64,000 nt of DNA from Sulfitobacter sp. HGT1 (GCF_013282155.1 NZ_BLWI01000005.1:1-64000), one strand, 5' to 3'. Positions 37,259 through 46,168 are shown, counted from the first letter of the stretch. The notes: generated from the letters alone by a model not told the origin. Program-made: numbers and translations.

Positions 37259-37786
37259 AGGGTGATGTGCAGGAGCAGCCAAGAGCGCCGCAGGCCCACA
37301 ATGCGCGAACGAAGGCCAATGTGAGAGGCTGGAAAATCGATCGGGACCGCTAGGAGAAGGGCAAAAAGTAGGAGCCGGAGGAACAGAAGGAGAAGTCACG
37401 TCAGCGGGATTGAGGACTCGATGGTGATTTCGGGCTGTGAGAGATGAAAACGTGGATCGATGCTCAGGTGGACCTGTCGCGGTTTGATGCCGCTCCTTTG
37501 ATAGCATTTGCTGCATGTATGGATGCCCCATTGGTGCAAGTGATTTTTGAACGGCGCGAGCGTGTGATCGGGTGCGGTCATGTATCAGGCCTCTGTGTGC
37601 GGTGATATTTTGACCGCGGGCCGGTATGGCGATGCGCGGACCAGAGGCATATCAACAAACCGAGCTCGGTGGCTCCTGCACAAATGCTGCTTTCTCTGAC
37701 CCGGATCTGATCGATCCTTTGCCCTTGCTGTTCAGTGACCTCCTCACACCCCCAACTTACCGGGACGTCGTGACTTGCAATCTTCG
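37259..37786. other. Decayed intergenic sequence
   Basis: Between the IS6 and IS110 remnants I see no gene I can support. Short open frames exist on both strands, but none shows a recognisable motif or a ribosome-binding site. Confidence 0.5.
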
Positions 37787-38856
37787 CTACGCCATCGTCG
37801 CCATCGGATTCCGGTAATTCTCTTGTTTCGTCATCATGGCCCAGAGGCCACGCGCCATCTTGTTGGCCAGCGCAATCGCGGCGACCATTCGTGGCTTGCG
37901 GGTCAGCAGGCGCTTCAGCCAGCCATTGTTCGGTGTGTCAAACCGCTCGACAGCCTGAAGGACCGCCATGGCTCCAGAGACCAAGAGGGTGCGGATGTCG
38001 CGGTGACCCATCTTCGAGGTCTTCCCGGGCCGGACCTTGCCGCCCGTCGAGTGCTGCTTGGGCACAAGCCCAAGCCAGGCGGCAAAATCACGACCGCGCC
38101 GGAAAGTGGCCAGGTCTGGTGCAAATGTCTCGATCGCAAGCGCCGTGACAGGGCCCACGCCCGGCATGGTCTGTGCGCGGCGCACCACTTCGGCTTTATT
38201 CGCGGCACACCTCATCCTCGCGTCAAGCTCAGCGACACGCGCATTCAGGCCCTCGATCTGCTCCAGATACATCCGACTGAGTTCCCGCACCTCGGTGTGC
38301 AGCGCGGTGTCATCATCTGCGATTGCATGCGCGAGCGTTTTGAGATGAGCAGGCCCCCACGCTGCGACCAGACCGTGTTCCGCGAGGTGGCCGCGTAAAG
38401 CATTGATCATCTGGGTGCGCTGGCCGACGAACATCTGCCGCGTGCGAAACAGCATGGCACGGGCCTGTTGATCTTCCGTCTTCACCGCAACAACACGCCC
38501 TCTAGGGACATTGCTGCGCAATGCCCTGCCGGGTAATACATGGTTTGACGCAAAGCGGCCTCTACGATGGCCTCTGCATCGGCCACATCGTTATTTTGGC
38601 GTTTGATGAATGGCTTCACATAGACTGGCGGGATCAGGCGCACATCGTGCCCCGCCTCCTCGAATGCCCGCCCCCAACCATGCGCCGTCGCACAAGTCTC
38701 CATGGCGATCAGGCATTTGGGCTGCTGTGCCACGAATGCGAGTAACTGACCGCGTGACAGCTTCTTGCGAAACGCGACCGAACCGTCGCTGCGCGCGCCG
38801 TGCAACAGGAAAACGCGCTTTGCCAAGTCGACACCGATAATAGTGACTTCGGACAT
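37787..38856 (-). pseudogene. IS110-family transposase split by a hairpin element
   Basis: The N-terminal part (from 38856: MSEVTIIGVDLAKRVFLLHG, IAMETCATAHGWGRAFEEAG, KRQNNDVADAEAIVEAAL) is the RuvC-like DEDD domain of IS110. The C-terminal part (to 37787: MPGVGPVTALAIETF, WLGLVPKQHSTGGK, TRKPRMVAAIALANKMAR) is the Transposase_20 domain. Between them, at 38497-38538, a 42-bp hairpin element breaks the frame, so no full protein can be made. Without the insert the two parts would join as one ~340-residue transposase. The element ends are not defined. Confidence 0.88.
38497..38538 (+). repeat. Hairpin element copy B, inside IS110 transposase
   Basis: A 42-bp copy starting GCCCTCTAGGGA and ending CCCTGCCGGGTAATA, with the hairpin CATTGC-TGC-GCAATG. 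It matches copy A along its length with differences mainly in loop and flanks. It splits the IS110 transposase frame. Confidence 0.65.
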
Positions 38857-38900
38857 GGATGCTCCTTCCTTATGTGATTGCGTTTAACACTCATCATAGT

Positions 38901-38929
38901 GGCACATTGCTATGCCGTCGGGAGGGGGC
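38901..38929 (-). repeat. Hairpin element copy E (short), between IS110 and IS3
   Basis: Read on the minus strand it starts GCCCCCTCCCGACGGC and ends AGCAATGTGCC. It has the same left flank as copy C but a shorter hairpin part. It lies 45 bp upstream of the IS110 start and 30 bp before the IS3 orfA start. Confidence 0.4.
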
Positions 38930-39026
38930 ATCCACGCCATCAACAAAGGAGACTGACTATGGGACCTGGAAGAACGGACGAACTCCGGCAAGATGCGGTG
39001 CGCATCGCGCTGACCAGCGGGCTGTA

Positions 39027-39067
39027 CTATTGCCCGGCAGTCGATACGCAGTATCGATGAGAGGGGC
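39027..39067 (-). repeat. Hairpin element copy D
   Basis: On the minus strand: GCCCCTCTC, then the stem ATCGATAC-TGC-GTATCGA, then CTGCCGGGCAATAG. The flanks match the other copies, but the stem sequence differs on both arms while still pairing. It interrupts orfA of the IS3 element. Confidence 0.6.
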
Positions 39068-39088
39068 GCAAGCAGGTGGCTGACGATC

Positions 39089-39131
39089 CATTCCCTGACA
39101 GGGTATTGCGCAGCTATGTCCCGAGAGTGGC
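39089..39131 (-). repeat. Hairpin element copy F
   Basis: On the minus strand: GCCACTCTCGGGACATAGC, loop TGC region, GCAATACCCTGTCAGGGAATG. It is close to copy B. It occupies the junction of a large deletion joining early orfA to orfB of the IS3 element. Confidence 0.6.
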
Positions 39132-39620
39132 AGGCCCCGGATGACCGAAGAGCTGAAGGAGATCGGATTGGATATCGGTCACCGCCGTGTTGGCCGTTTG
39201 ATGCGCCAGAACGGCATATCGGTGGTGCGAACGCGCAAACATAAAGTCACAACGGATAGCAACCACAAGTTCAACATTGCACCAAACCTGCTAGATCGCG
39301 ACTTTGTGGCTGAGAGCCCGAACCAGAAATGGGCTGGTGACATCAGTTACGTCTGGACAGGTGAGGGGTGGCTGTATTTGGCCGTGATCCTGGACCTGCA
39401 TTCCCGACGCGTTATCGGCTGGGCCGTTAGCAATCGCATGAAACGCGACCTGGCGATCCGGGCGTTAAACATTTCTATAGCATTCTGCTCACCGCCCAAA
39501 GGCTGCGTCCATCACACAGATCGTGGGTCGCAATATTGCTCTCACGACTATCAGAAGATCCTGCGCCAACACGGGTTCACCGTGTCCATGAGCGGCAAAG
39601 GGAATTGTTATGATAATGCC

Positions 39621-39664
39621 GCCCCCTCCCGGCAGCATGCTTTGCATGCGCCTGCCGGGCAATG
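39621..39664 (+). repeat. Hairpin element copy C
   Basis: It starts GCCCCCTCCCGGCAGC, has the stem GCATGC-TTT-GCATGC and ends CCTGCCGGGCAATG, with an outer stem CCCGGCAG/CTGCCGGG. Compared with the uninterrupted copy 1 of the IS, it is a clean insertion of about 41 bp with no visible target duplication. Confidence 0.65.
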
Positions 39665-40013
39665 GTCGAGACGTTCTTCAAAACCATCAAGGCTGAACTG
39701 ATCTGGCGGAGGTCATGGGAAACACGGCGGCAGGCCGAGATGGCGATCTTCGACTACATCAACGGCTTCTACAAACCGCGCTGCCGCCACTCAGCACTGG
39801 GCTGGAAAAGTCCCGTCGCTTTCGAACGGAAAGTGGCTTGAACGAGCGCTTGGGGCGGCACAAAAGCGCGACAGGTCCAGTGAACGCCAGCTCTGAAGAA
39901 ACCGTGATCTATACTGGATCGCGGTCCTTAGCTTTGGGGTGGGGAGAGAATAGACCTCATCTTTGATTTTGTCTCTCAGCGAGATCTGTCAACGCTAAGG
40001 CATCTCGGCCTCG

Positions 40014-41660
40014 TTAAACCCGTCCCACGGGCGCTAGGTCGTCGAATGCGATACCAGTGGTGTCTTCATATTCCTTCTCATCCCAGAAACCGATCAGAAT
40101 GCCCCCTTCGGCTGCCTTTTTCTGCCGTGCCAAGACTGCAGGCGTCGCTGTGATCCTCGTGTGATGGCGCGTGGCCCAATCCAGCAGAGCCGCTTCCATA
40201 CGGGTGCGGACGGCGGCGTGCTTTGCCTTCTTTGATGCGCCCAAATCAGTCAGTTCATGCGGATCAGAGTGCAGATCAAACAGAACCGGCCGGAAGCCTT
40301 CACAGCGGATATACTTCCAGCGCCCATCAAAGATCATCGTCGTATGGGCATGTTCCTGCGGTTGATCCAGCAGACGGGCCATATCAGACCAATGATAATC
40401 ATGCTGACTGATTGCATAGCTGCGCGAAAACCCATCTGTACCCTGCAAGATTGGCGTCAGGTCGCGCCCCTCGATCACGTGGGGTTTGGGCGCGCAGCCA
40501 AGCGCGTTCATGAATGTCGGTGCCAAGTCGATCATCTCGACAAGCGCCTCTGACGCAAGTCCACGTGTCGCGTCCGCGTCGGGACGCGGATCGGCGATGA
40601 TCAGCGGTACCTTTACTGCCATCTCGTGATAGAAATCCTTATCACCCATCCAATGGTCCCCCATGTAGTCGCCGTGGTCCGAGGTGAACGCGATGATCGT
40701 ATTGTCGCTGAGGCCGGCCTCATCCATCCACGCAAACAGTCGCCCGAGATTGTCGTCGAGCTGTTTAATTAGCCCCATGTAGGCGGGGATCACGTGTTCG
40801 CGCACCTCGTCACGCGCGAAGCTTTGGCAGACCCGCGCCTTAAGGTAGGCCTGCATCAGCGGGTGGTCGGTGTCATGCTCTGTCGCAGAACGGATTGGCG
40901 GCACGATGTGACTTTCGTCATACATGTCATGATAGGGGGCGGGCACGATGTAGGGCCAATGCGGCTTGATATAGGAAAGATGACACATCCACGGCCGCCC
41001 ATCCGCCTTGGCCTCTTCCATGAAAGCGATGGCGCGGTCGGTCATATAGGCTGTTTCCGAATGCTCCTCAGGGACATTCGCCGCCAGACGGGAGTTCTTC
41101 AAAAGCCAAGCCGAGAGCAGGTCGCCGTCTTCTCCGATACCCGAGTTTGCAAAGTCTTCCCAAGGATTGTCAGAAGCATAGCCCTGCGACACAAGATAAT
41201 CGTCGTAGGCGGACCAGTTTTGCCGCGCGCTGTCGGGGTGAAGGCCGTCGTCACGCTCGAAAGGCTCGAACCCGCATTCAGACACGCGCACCCCGATCTC
41301 GCTGGCTGGATCAATGCCAAGCCAAGCCATCCCTTCGGCGTCAGCTGTCATGTGGGTCTTGCCCACAAGTACGGCGCGTGCGCCGACTTCGCGCAAGTGG
41401 TCGCCTAATGTCGGCTCCCCGACACGCAAAGGCATGCCGTTCCATGTCGATCCGTGACTGCGAACGTAACGCCCCGTATAAGCCGACATCCGCGATGGGC
41501 CGCAGACTGGTGATTGCACATACGCATTGGTAAAACGCACGCCACGGGCGGCCAATGCATCAATGTGGGGGGTCTGCAAATGCGGATGGCCGTAGCAGCT
41601 GAGGTAATCGAACCGAAGCTGGTCTGCCATAATCCACAAAACGTTGGGTCGGTCGGTCAT
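40014..41660 (-). CDS. Sulfatase / phosphonate monoester hydrolase-type enzyme
   Basis: A 548-residue alkaline-phosphatase-superfamily hydrolase. The formylglycine motif is SPVCGPSRMSAYTGRY (C-x-P-x-R, ~residues 50-66), with metal-binding residues in MADQLRFDYLSCYGHP (~11-26) and SDHGDYMGDHWMGDKDFYHE (~325-345). The ADQLRxD...QSPVCGPSRMS...GRYVRSHG style is that of phosphonate monoester hydrolase and related arylsulfatases rather than choline sulfatase. No signal peptide is seen, so it is cytoplasmic. It overlaps the MarR gene start by 4 bp. Substrate choice between phosphonate and sulfate esters is unresolved. Confidence 0.85.
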   Translation of the reverse strand: MTDRPNVLWIMADQLRFDYLSCYGHPHLQTPHIDALAARGVRFTNAYVQSPVCGPSRMSAYTGRYVRSHGSTWNGMPLRVGEPTLGDHLREVGARAVLVGKTHMTADAEGMAWLGIDPASEIGVRVSECGFEPFERDDGLHPDSARQNWSAYDDYLVSQGYASDNPWEDFANSGIGEDGDLLSAWLLKNSRLAANVPEEHSETAYMTDRAIAFMEEAKADGRPWMCHLSYIKPHWPYIVPAPYHDMYDESHIVPPIRSATEHDTDHPLMQAYLKARVCQSFARDEVREHVIPAYMGLIKQLDDNLGRLFAWMDEAGLSDNTIIAFTSDHGDYMGDHWMGDKDFYHEMAVKVPLIIADPRPDADATRGLASEALVEMIDLAPTFMNALGCAPKPHVIEGRDLTPILQGTDGFSRSYAISQHDYHWSDMARLLDQPQEHAHTTMIFDGRWKYIRCEGFRPVLFDLHSDPHELTDLGASKKAKHAAVRTRMEAALLDWATRHHTRITATPAVLARQKKAAEGGILIGFWDEKEYEDTTGIAFDDLAPVGRV

Positions 41661-42178
41661 TGCGTGTCCTCTTCTGTGATTTGGCTTGCAAGAAGTTCGG
41701 CTGCGGGGATCCGCAGAAACACTTCCAGCCGGTCAAGAAATCCGGCGAAGGCGTGAATTTCATCTTGGGAAAAAACCTCTCTCAGCGCTGCGCGGCGTTG
41801 GGCCATGACAGGGGCTGCGCGGTCATAGGCAGCGCGGCCGGATTCGGTCAGGGCGACAACGGTTTTTCGGCCATCCCGCGTGTCCTTGTACATCGTGACA
41901 TACCCTTTTTTGCACATATCCGGCAGGGCACGGCTGAGCAGAGAATGATCTGCCCGCTGGATCGCCGCAAGGTCGCGTATCGTGAGAGGTCCGGCCTCTG
42001 CCAAATCCCAGAGCGTTCGCCATTCCACGACCGACAGATCACCGGCGATTTCAAGGAAGTTGCGGCTTTGCGTACGGGACGCGGCGTAGACAGCTGGTAG
42101 GCGCGCAAAGATGTTGAAACCTTCCCGTTCCATGCGAGCCCGTATCTGCTCGGCGTCCACTTTTGGATGTTCCGTCAT
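41657..42178 (-). CDS. MarR-family regulator
   Basis: A 173-residue MarR protein from ATG 42178, preceded by GGGAGGACAGCCT. The winged helix lies at AGPLTIRDLAAIQRADHSLLSRALPDMCKKGYVTMYK (~residues 62-98), followed by the wing DTRDGRKTVVALTESG. It overlaps the hydrolase gene by 4 bp, and it is divergent from the TRAP transporter operon with 140 bp between. It therefore probably controls both hydrolase and transporter in response to the substrate. Confidence 0.85.
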   Translation of the reverse strand: MTEHPKVDAEQIRARMEREGFNIFARLPAVYAASRTQSRNFLEIAGDLSVVEWRTLWDLAEAGPLTIRDLAAIQRADHSLLSRALPDMCKKGYVTMYKDTRDGRKTVVALTESGRAAYDRAAPVMAQRRAALREVFSQDEIHAFAGFLDRLEVFLRIPAAELLASQITEEDTQ

Positions 42179-42318
42179 AGGCTGTCCTCCCTTGGGTACT
42201 ATAATGGCCGTAAGGAAATTACGTGACAAGTCATATATTTTCTGCAAACCTAAGATTGGGTCAACCAGTTTTGACCTACGCGTCTTTGGAGGAAGGTGCG
42301 GGATCAAGGGAGGATATC

Positions 42319-43374
42319 ATGATCAAAACAGCAATTTTTGGTGTGGCCGTTGCACTCGCCCCTCTGGCGGCATCCGCTCAGGCGACCCTGACCGCAGAAA
42401 CCACCACACCGGGGTCGACTCCCCATTACATTGACACAACACTGGCCGCGATCCTTAATAGCGCGGGCGTTGCCACTGTGCAGATTACCGAAGGGGCGAC
42501 ACTGACAAATTCCGTTCAGGCCGTTGCCGAAGGGCGGTTGGACATGGCACCTGCGCCTCTGATCCTGCCGTTTCTTCTGTCACGTGGCATCGGTCCCTAC
42601 AGCGGTGTCGGGCCCGAAGACGGCGCTGAAATGGCAAGCAACCTGCGCGTGCTGTTCTGGAACTCCGGTTCTGCCCAGATTTTCGCTTACTACAACAATA
42701 ATCCCGTCGAAGACATCCGGTCGCTGGACGGGTTGCGTATCTGGAACGGCCCGCCACGGGGCGCGGCTCTGACCTCTGGACGGGCGATGATCCAACTGTT
42801 GTCTGGCGCAAAGGACGGCGAGGATTACGAAGGCATCCAGACGCCTTGGCCTGATACAGTGTCGAGCATCACCGGCGGTGGTGCAGATGCATGGACCATC
42901 CCCGAAGGCCTGCCATCCGGTCGCGAGATCGCAATTGCAGCCGCAGGCGGGATCACAATCCACGACGTCCCCTCTGACCTTTTGGCCAGCGAATTGGGCC
43001 AGCAGATTCTCGCGGCACCGGGCCATGCACCCTATTCCGTTCCGGTTGAGGCGTTCAAGGCAGCCTATGCGGGCAACGACATTACCATTGTCACCGACGA
43101 TGATACTTTTGATAGCTTCGCAACGGCCTTTGGCCAGATCGTGAATGCCTCGATGGACGAAGAGCTCGTCTACCAGATCACCAAGGCCTACCTCGAAGGC
43201 GAGCAGCGCTTTATCGAAGGGTCACCGCGCGGTCCATTCGCCATGCTCAGCTTCGGTGACATTGACGGTGTGTCCCAGGGTGCCTGCGGGGCTGTGCAGA
43301 TCAAGATGCACGAGGGTGCGATCCGTGCCTTTGAAGAGGCGGGTCATAGCGTCGCTGACTGTCTGCGTCCTTAA
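42319..43374 (+). CDS. TAXI-family TRAP transporter solute-binding protein
   Basis: A 351-residue periplasmic protein with signal peptide MIKTAIFGVAVALAPLAASAQ. The body shows the TAXI-type pattern (SVQAVAEGRLDMAPAPLIL, LRVLFWNSGSAQIFAYYNNN, DIRSLDGLRIWNGPPRGAA). It binds a small anionic solute for the TRAP permease downstream. ATG 42319 follows GGGAGGA. A perfect 10-bp hairpin (43386-43411) separates it from the permease gene. Confidence 0.85.
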   Translation: MIKTAIFGVAVALAPLAASAQATLTAETTTPGSTPHYIDTTLAAILNSAGVATVQITEGATLTNSVQAVAEGRLDMAPAPLILPFLLSRGIGPYSGVGPEDGAEMASNLRVLFWNSGSAQIFAYYNNNPVEDIRSLDGLRIWNGPPRGAALTSGRAMIQLLSGAKDGEDYEGIQTPWPDTVSSITGGGADAWTIPEGLPSGREIAIAAAGGITIHDVPSDLLASELGQQILAAPGHAPYSVPVEAFKAAYAGNDITIVTDDDTFDSFATAFGQIVNASMDEELVYQITKAYLEGEQRFIEGSPRGPFAMLSFGDIDGVSQGACGAVQIKMHEGAIRAFEEAGHSVADCLRP

Positions 43375-43385
43375 GAACTGATCAC

Positions 43386-43411
43386 GGAAAGGCCAGACCT
43401 TTGGCCTTTCC
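43386..43411 (+). terminator. Perfect hairpin between TRAP binding protein and permease
   Basis: GGAAAGGCCA pairs perfectly with TGGCCTTTCC around the loop GACCTT. It lies 12 bp after the binding-protein stop and 19 bp before the permease GTG. No T-run follows, so an attenuating or RNA-stabilising role is more likely than full termination. Confidence 0.6.
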
Positions 43412-43429
43412 AATAGGGAGGCTCCATCC

Positions 43430-45730
43430 GTGACGTCGCAATCCCCCAATCTGCCCCTAGGCCGGCGTATCGCTGTGTCCCTCGCCTTGGTCTTGGTGTT
43501 TTTTGGAATGTTAAACACCATGCCCGAGATACCGGGACTTCAGGACTTGGCGCGCGATCTGACGGGTCGGCAGTTTTTCAGGGTGGCAAACTTCCCGCCC
43601 GAATATTTCTACCCTCCGATATTCCTTTTGATGATGACGATTGTGGCACTGGATGCCTCGGTCTATCGGGCATGGCGTAAGGACAAGCCCCATTTGGCGT
43701 GGCTCGGGTTCTTGCTTGATGCGGGGCTGTTGCTTGCTGCATTTCTTGCGGCCTTCGGATACCTCGTCGAAATCGATTCCATCTGCCTGATTGACCAGAT
43801 CACAGGCGAAAGAGCCCGCCTTATTCAGGACGCGGCCGAACGATCTGCAGGTGTTATCCCCGGAATGTCTTTCGAGGCCGAGGTGCCCGCCTGTCAGGCC
43901 CGTTTCGGGATCTGGATCATTCCCCTGCTGTTCACCATTATCACGCTATTCTTCCTCTATAACATCCGTGTCTGGGGGCTGCCCTTGGTGGCCGTCGCCA
44001 GTGTCGTGGTGCTTTATACCGTTGGCACGACCCTGATCTGGATCTTCGATCTTTCGGACAACAATTTCCTGCTGACCAAACTGGGGGCCGATGGGGGGGA
44101 CGTTACCGCGGCGGCGATCCAGAAAGCTACGAACGTCTTTGTCACGCCGGACGGGTTCATGGGCCGTTTCATGGATATTGTCGTCAATCAGGTCTTTCCC
44201 TACGTGGTTCTCGGGGCGCTCTTTGGCACTTCGGCAGGGGGCACATCCCTGATCAAGCTCGCCGTGCGCGCGACGCGCAACCTGCGCGGCGGACCGGCCC
44301 ATGCGGCCATCGTGTCCTCGGCGATGTTTGGCACAATCACCGGCGGGCCCGTCACCAATGTGCTGTCCACGGGGCGGCTGACGATCCCGATGATGCGGCG
44401 CAACGGCTTTTCGAAAGAATTTGCAGGCGGAGTCGAAGCCGCGGCCTCCTCGGGCGGGCAGATCATGCCGCCGGTCATGGGGGTTGCAGCCTTTGTGCTC
44501 GTGGCGCTGACGGCGGTGCCCTACACCAAGGTAATCACGGCGGCTTTCCTGCCTGCGATGTTCTTTTTCTTTTCGATCTTTCTCGCGGTGATGTTCCAAG
44601 CCCGTCGCGAACGCGTTGTGGCCGTAGGTGAGGTCCCCGAGGACCTTGTGATGGAGCGTCAGGACTGGTGGAACCTGATCATCATCGTGGTGCCGATCCT
44701 CACAATCTTGTTCCTGCTTCTGGGCAGCAAGGACGCCAGCGGCAGCGGGTGGATTGGGGCAATCATGCCCGACGCGGTGACGCGCACGGTCATCAATTCC
44801 ACAGGGGATGCGGTATCCGCCGGTTGGTGGGCGGTTGCGGTTCTGATTCCGCTGCTGCTGCTTGACCCTGAAACCCGCGCCAAACCGTCCAAGATTTTTG
44901 TGTCACTGGCCGACGGTGGGCTGCTGATTTCAAGGCTGTTCCTGCTGCTCTTTGCTGTGTCGATCATTTCGGCATTCCTCAATGAAAGCGGTCTGACCGG
45001 AGAATTGACCCGCGCCGTGACCTCGTGGCTGGAACAGGCCCAAAGCATCCAGCTTTTCGGCTATGAGGTGCAGATCGTCGGGGGCGTCTATCTGATGCTG
45101 GCCCTGACCTGTGCGATGCTCTGCGCGATCCTGTTGGGCATGGGAATGCCGACAGTTCCTGCATATGTGAACGTCGCCCTTTTGCTCGGCCCCTTGCTGG
45201 CCAACCTTGGCGTCAGCTTTTTCACCGCCCATATGTTCGTCTTCTACTTCGCCGTGGCGTCAGCGATCACACCGCCCGTGGCGGTCGCCGCCTTTGCAGC
45301 CGCCTCGATCACCGGAGCCGAGCCGATGCGCACCGGCGTCGCAGCCGTGCGCATCGGGATTGTGATGTTCACGATTCCCTTCATCTTTGCATGGTACCCA
45401 GAGCTTTTGCTGATCCCCGAAGCTGTCACAATCACCGACGATTCCGGTGCCAAAGCCCTGATCGAAGGCTACAGCGGCGAGGTCGAAATCGCTGCGCTGG
45501 CAATGCTGTCCGCTCGATTGATCCTCGCGCTGTACCTGATGGCGTCGGCCTTGGCACGGTATGACCGTGGCCCGATGGGATCTGTGGAAATTGCGGCACG
45601 CCTTGGTCTGGCAGTCCTGATCATGTGGAAAACAGCACCGGTCATGTGGTTTGGAATCAGCGCCGGACTGGCTGTGATTGTTGTGCACAATGTTCTTTTA
45701 AGGAGAGCCGATGAGCGCGCCACAGCTTGA
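43430..45730 (+). CDS. TRAP transporter fused permease (small and large membrane subunits)
   Basis: A 766-residue membrane protein with about sixteen hydrophobic segments: an N-terminal four-helix DctQ-like part (residues ~15-180) fused to a DctM-like part with the motifs GGPVTNVLSTGRLTIPMMRR, AAASSGGQIMPPVMGVAAF (~335-353) and CAILLGMGMPTVPAYV. Fused permeases of this kind pair with TAXI binding proteins. GTG 43430 has AGGGAGG upstream. The 3' end overlaps the DUF3237 pseudogene by 20 bp. Confidence 0.9.
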   Translation: MTSQSPNLPLGRRIAVSLALVLVFFGMLNTMPEIPGLQDLARDLTGRQFFRVANFPPEYFYPPIFLLMMTIVALDASVYRAWRKDKPHLAWLGFLLDAGLLLAAFLAAFGYLVEIDSICLIDQITGERARLIQDAAERSAGVIPGMSFEAEVPACQARFGIWIIPLLFTIITLFFLYNIRVWGLPLVAVASVVVLYTVGTTLIWIFDLSDNNFLLTKLGADGGDVTAAAIQKATNVFVTPDGFMGRFMDIVVNQVFPYVVLGALFGTSAGGTSLIKLAVRATRNLRGGPAHAAIVSSAMFGTITGGPVTNVLSTGRLTIPMMRRNGFSKEFAGGVEAAASSGGQIMPPVMGVAAFVLVALTAVPYTKVITAAFLPAMFFFFSIFLAVMFQARRERVVAVGEVPEDLVMERQDWWNLIIIVVPILTILFLLLGSKDASGSGWIGAIMPDAVTRTVINSTGDAVSAGWWAVAVLIPLLLLDPETRAKPSKIFVSLADGGLLISRLFLLLFAVSIISAFLNESGLTGELTRAVTSWLEQAQSIQLFGYEVQIVGGVYLMLALTCAMLCAILLGMGMPTVPAYVNVALLLGPLLANLGVSFFTAHMFVFYFAVASAITPPVAVAAFAAASITGAEPMRTGVAAVRIGIVMFTIPFIFAWYPELLLIPEAVTITDDSGAKALIEGYSGEVEIAALAMLSARLILALYLMASALARYDRGPMGSVEIAARLGLAVLIMWKTAPVMWFGISAGLAVIVVHNVLLRRADERATA

Positions 45731-46168
45731 ATTCGCATTCCGTCTTGAGGTGAACCTCGGTCCGATTCGCGAAATTGGTGCCAGTCGGGCCGGTCATCGG
45801 CGGATCGTCCAGATTATTGGCGGCACGGTTAGCGGCCCAAGGGCGTCCGGGCGTATTTTGAATCTTGGTGCCGATTGGCGAAACTATCTTCGCAGACCGG
45901 ACAGCTGAACTTGATTTCCGCTATGCGTTCGAGACCGACTACGGTGCTTTGATCGAGGTCTGCAACTACGGCTTTCGGCATGGTCCAGCGGAAGTTATTG
46001 CGGCCATTGCACGGGGCGAAGATTTCGCCCAAGAAAGCTATTACATGCGCACCCATGCACGGCTACAGAGCACAGACTGGCGATATGACTGGTCAACCGC
46101 CCCTGTTTGTCGGAACTGGCCAGCGCAAAGAGTCCAGCGTCGTGATGGATCTTTGCGCGGTTACCTGA
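45711..46168 (+). pseudogene. DUF3237-family gene with two frameshifts
   Basis: Three successive frames encode one DUF3237-type protein: MSAPQLEFAFRLEVNLGPI...RIVQIIGGTVSGPRASGRIL from 45711, then AELDFRYAFETDYGALIEVC, GFRHGPAEVIAAIARGEDF to about 46100, then PLFVGTGQRKESSVVMDLCA to 46168. Frame changes near 45880 and near 46100 break it. DUF3237 proteins are ~150 residues, and the sum of the parts is right. It overlaps the permease gene, so it once belonged to the TRAP operon. A sequencing error could mimic one shift, but two are less likely. Confidence 0.8.

Larger units (their letters stand above)
38959..39879 (+). pseudogene. IS3-family element (copy 2), broken by three hairpin elements
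   Basis: orfA starts at 38959 (MGPGRTDELRQDAVRIALTS) and is cut after ALTSGL by hairpin copy D. After 20 bp of orfA (KQVADD) copy F stands in place of the rest of orfA and the start of orfB. orfB then runs from 39141 (TEELKEIGLDIGHRRVGRL) through HHTDRGSQYCSHDYQ to GNCYDNA, where copy C (39621-39664) breaks the frame; the end (ETFFKTIKAELIWRR through SALGWKSP) follows in another frame. The right end GACAGGTCCA is at 39879, the same as in the copy at 358-767. Confidence 0.88.

Noticed and set aside
37396-37581. Minus-strand 61-residue frame between IS remnants
   Set aside because: No recognisable domain and no ribosome-binding site; probably decayed IS or intergenic sequence.
38497-39664. CRISPR-like array from the clustered repeats
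   Set aside because: Copies lie in both orientations, at irregular spacing and inside transposase genes, with no spacers or cas genes.
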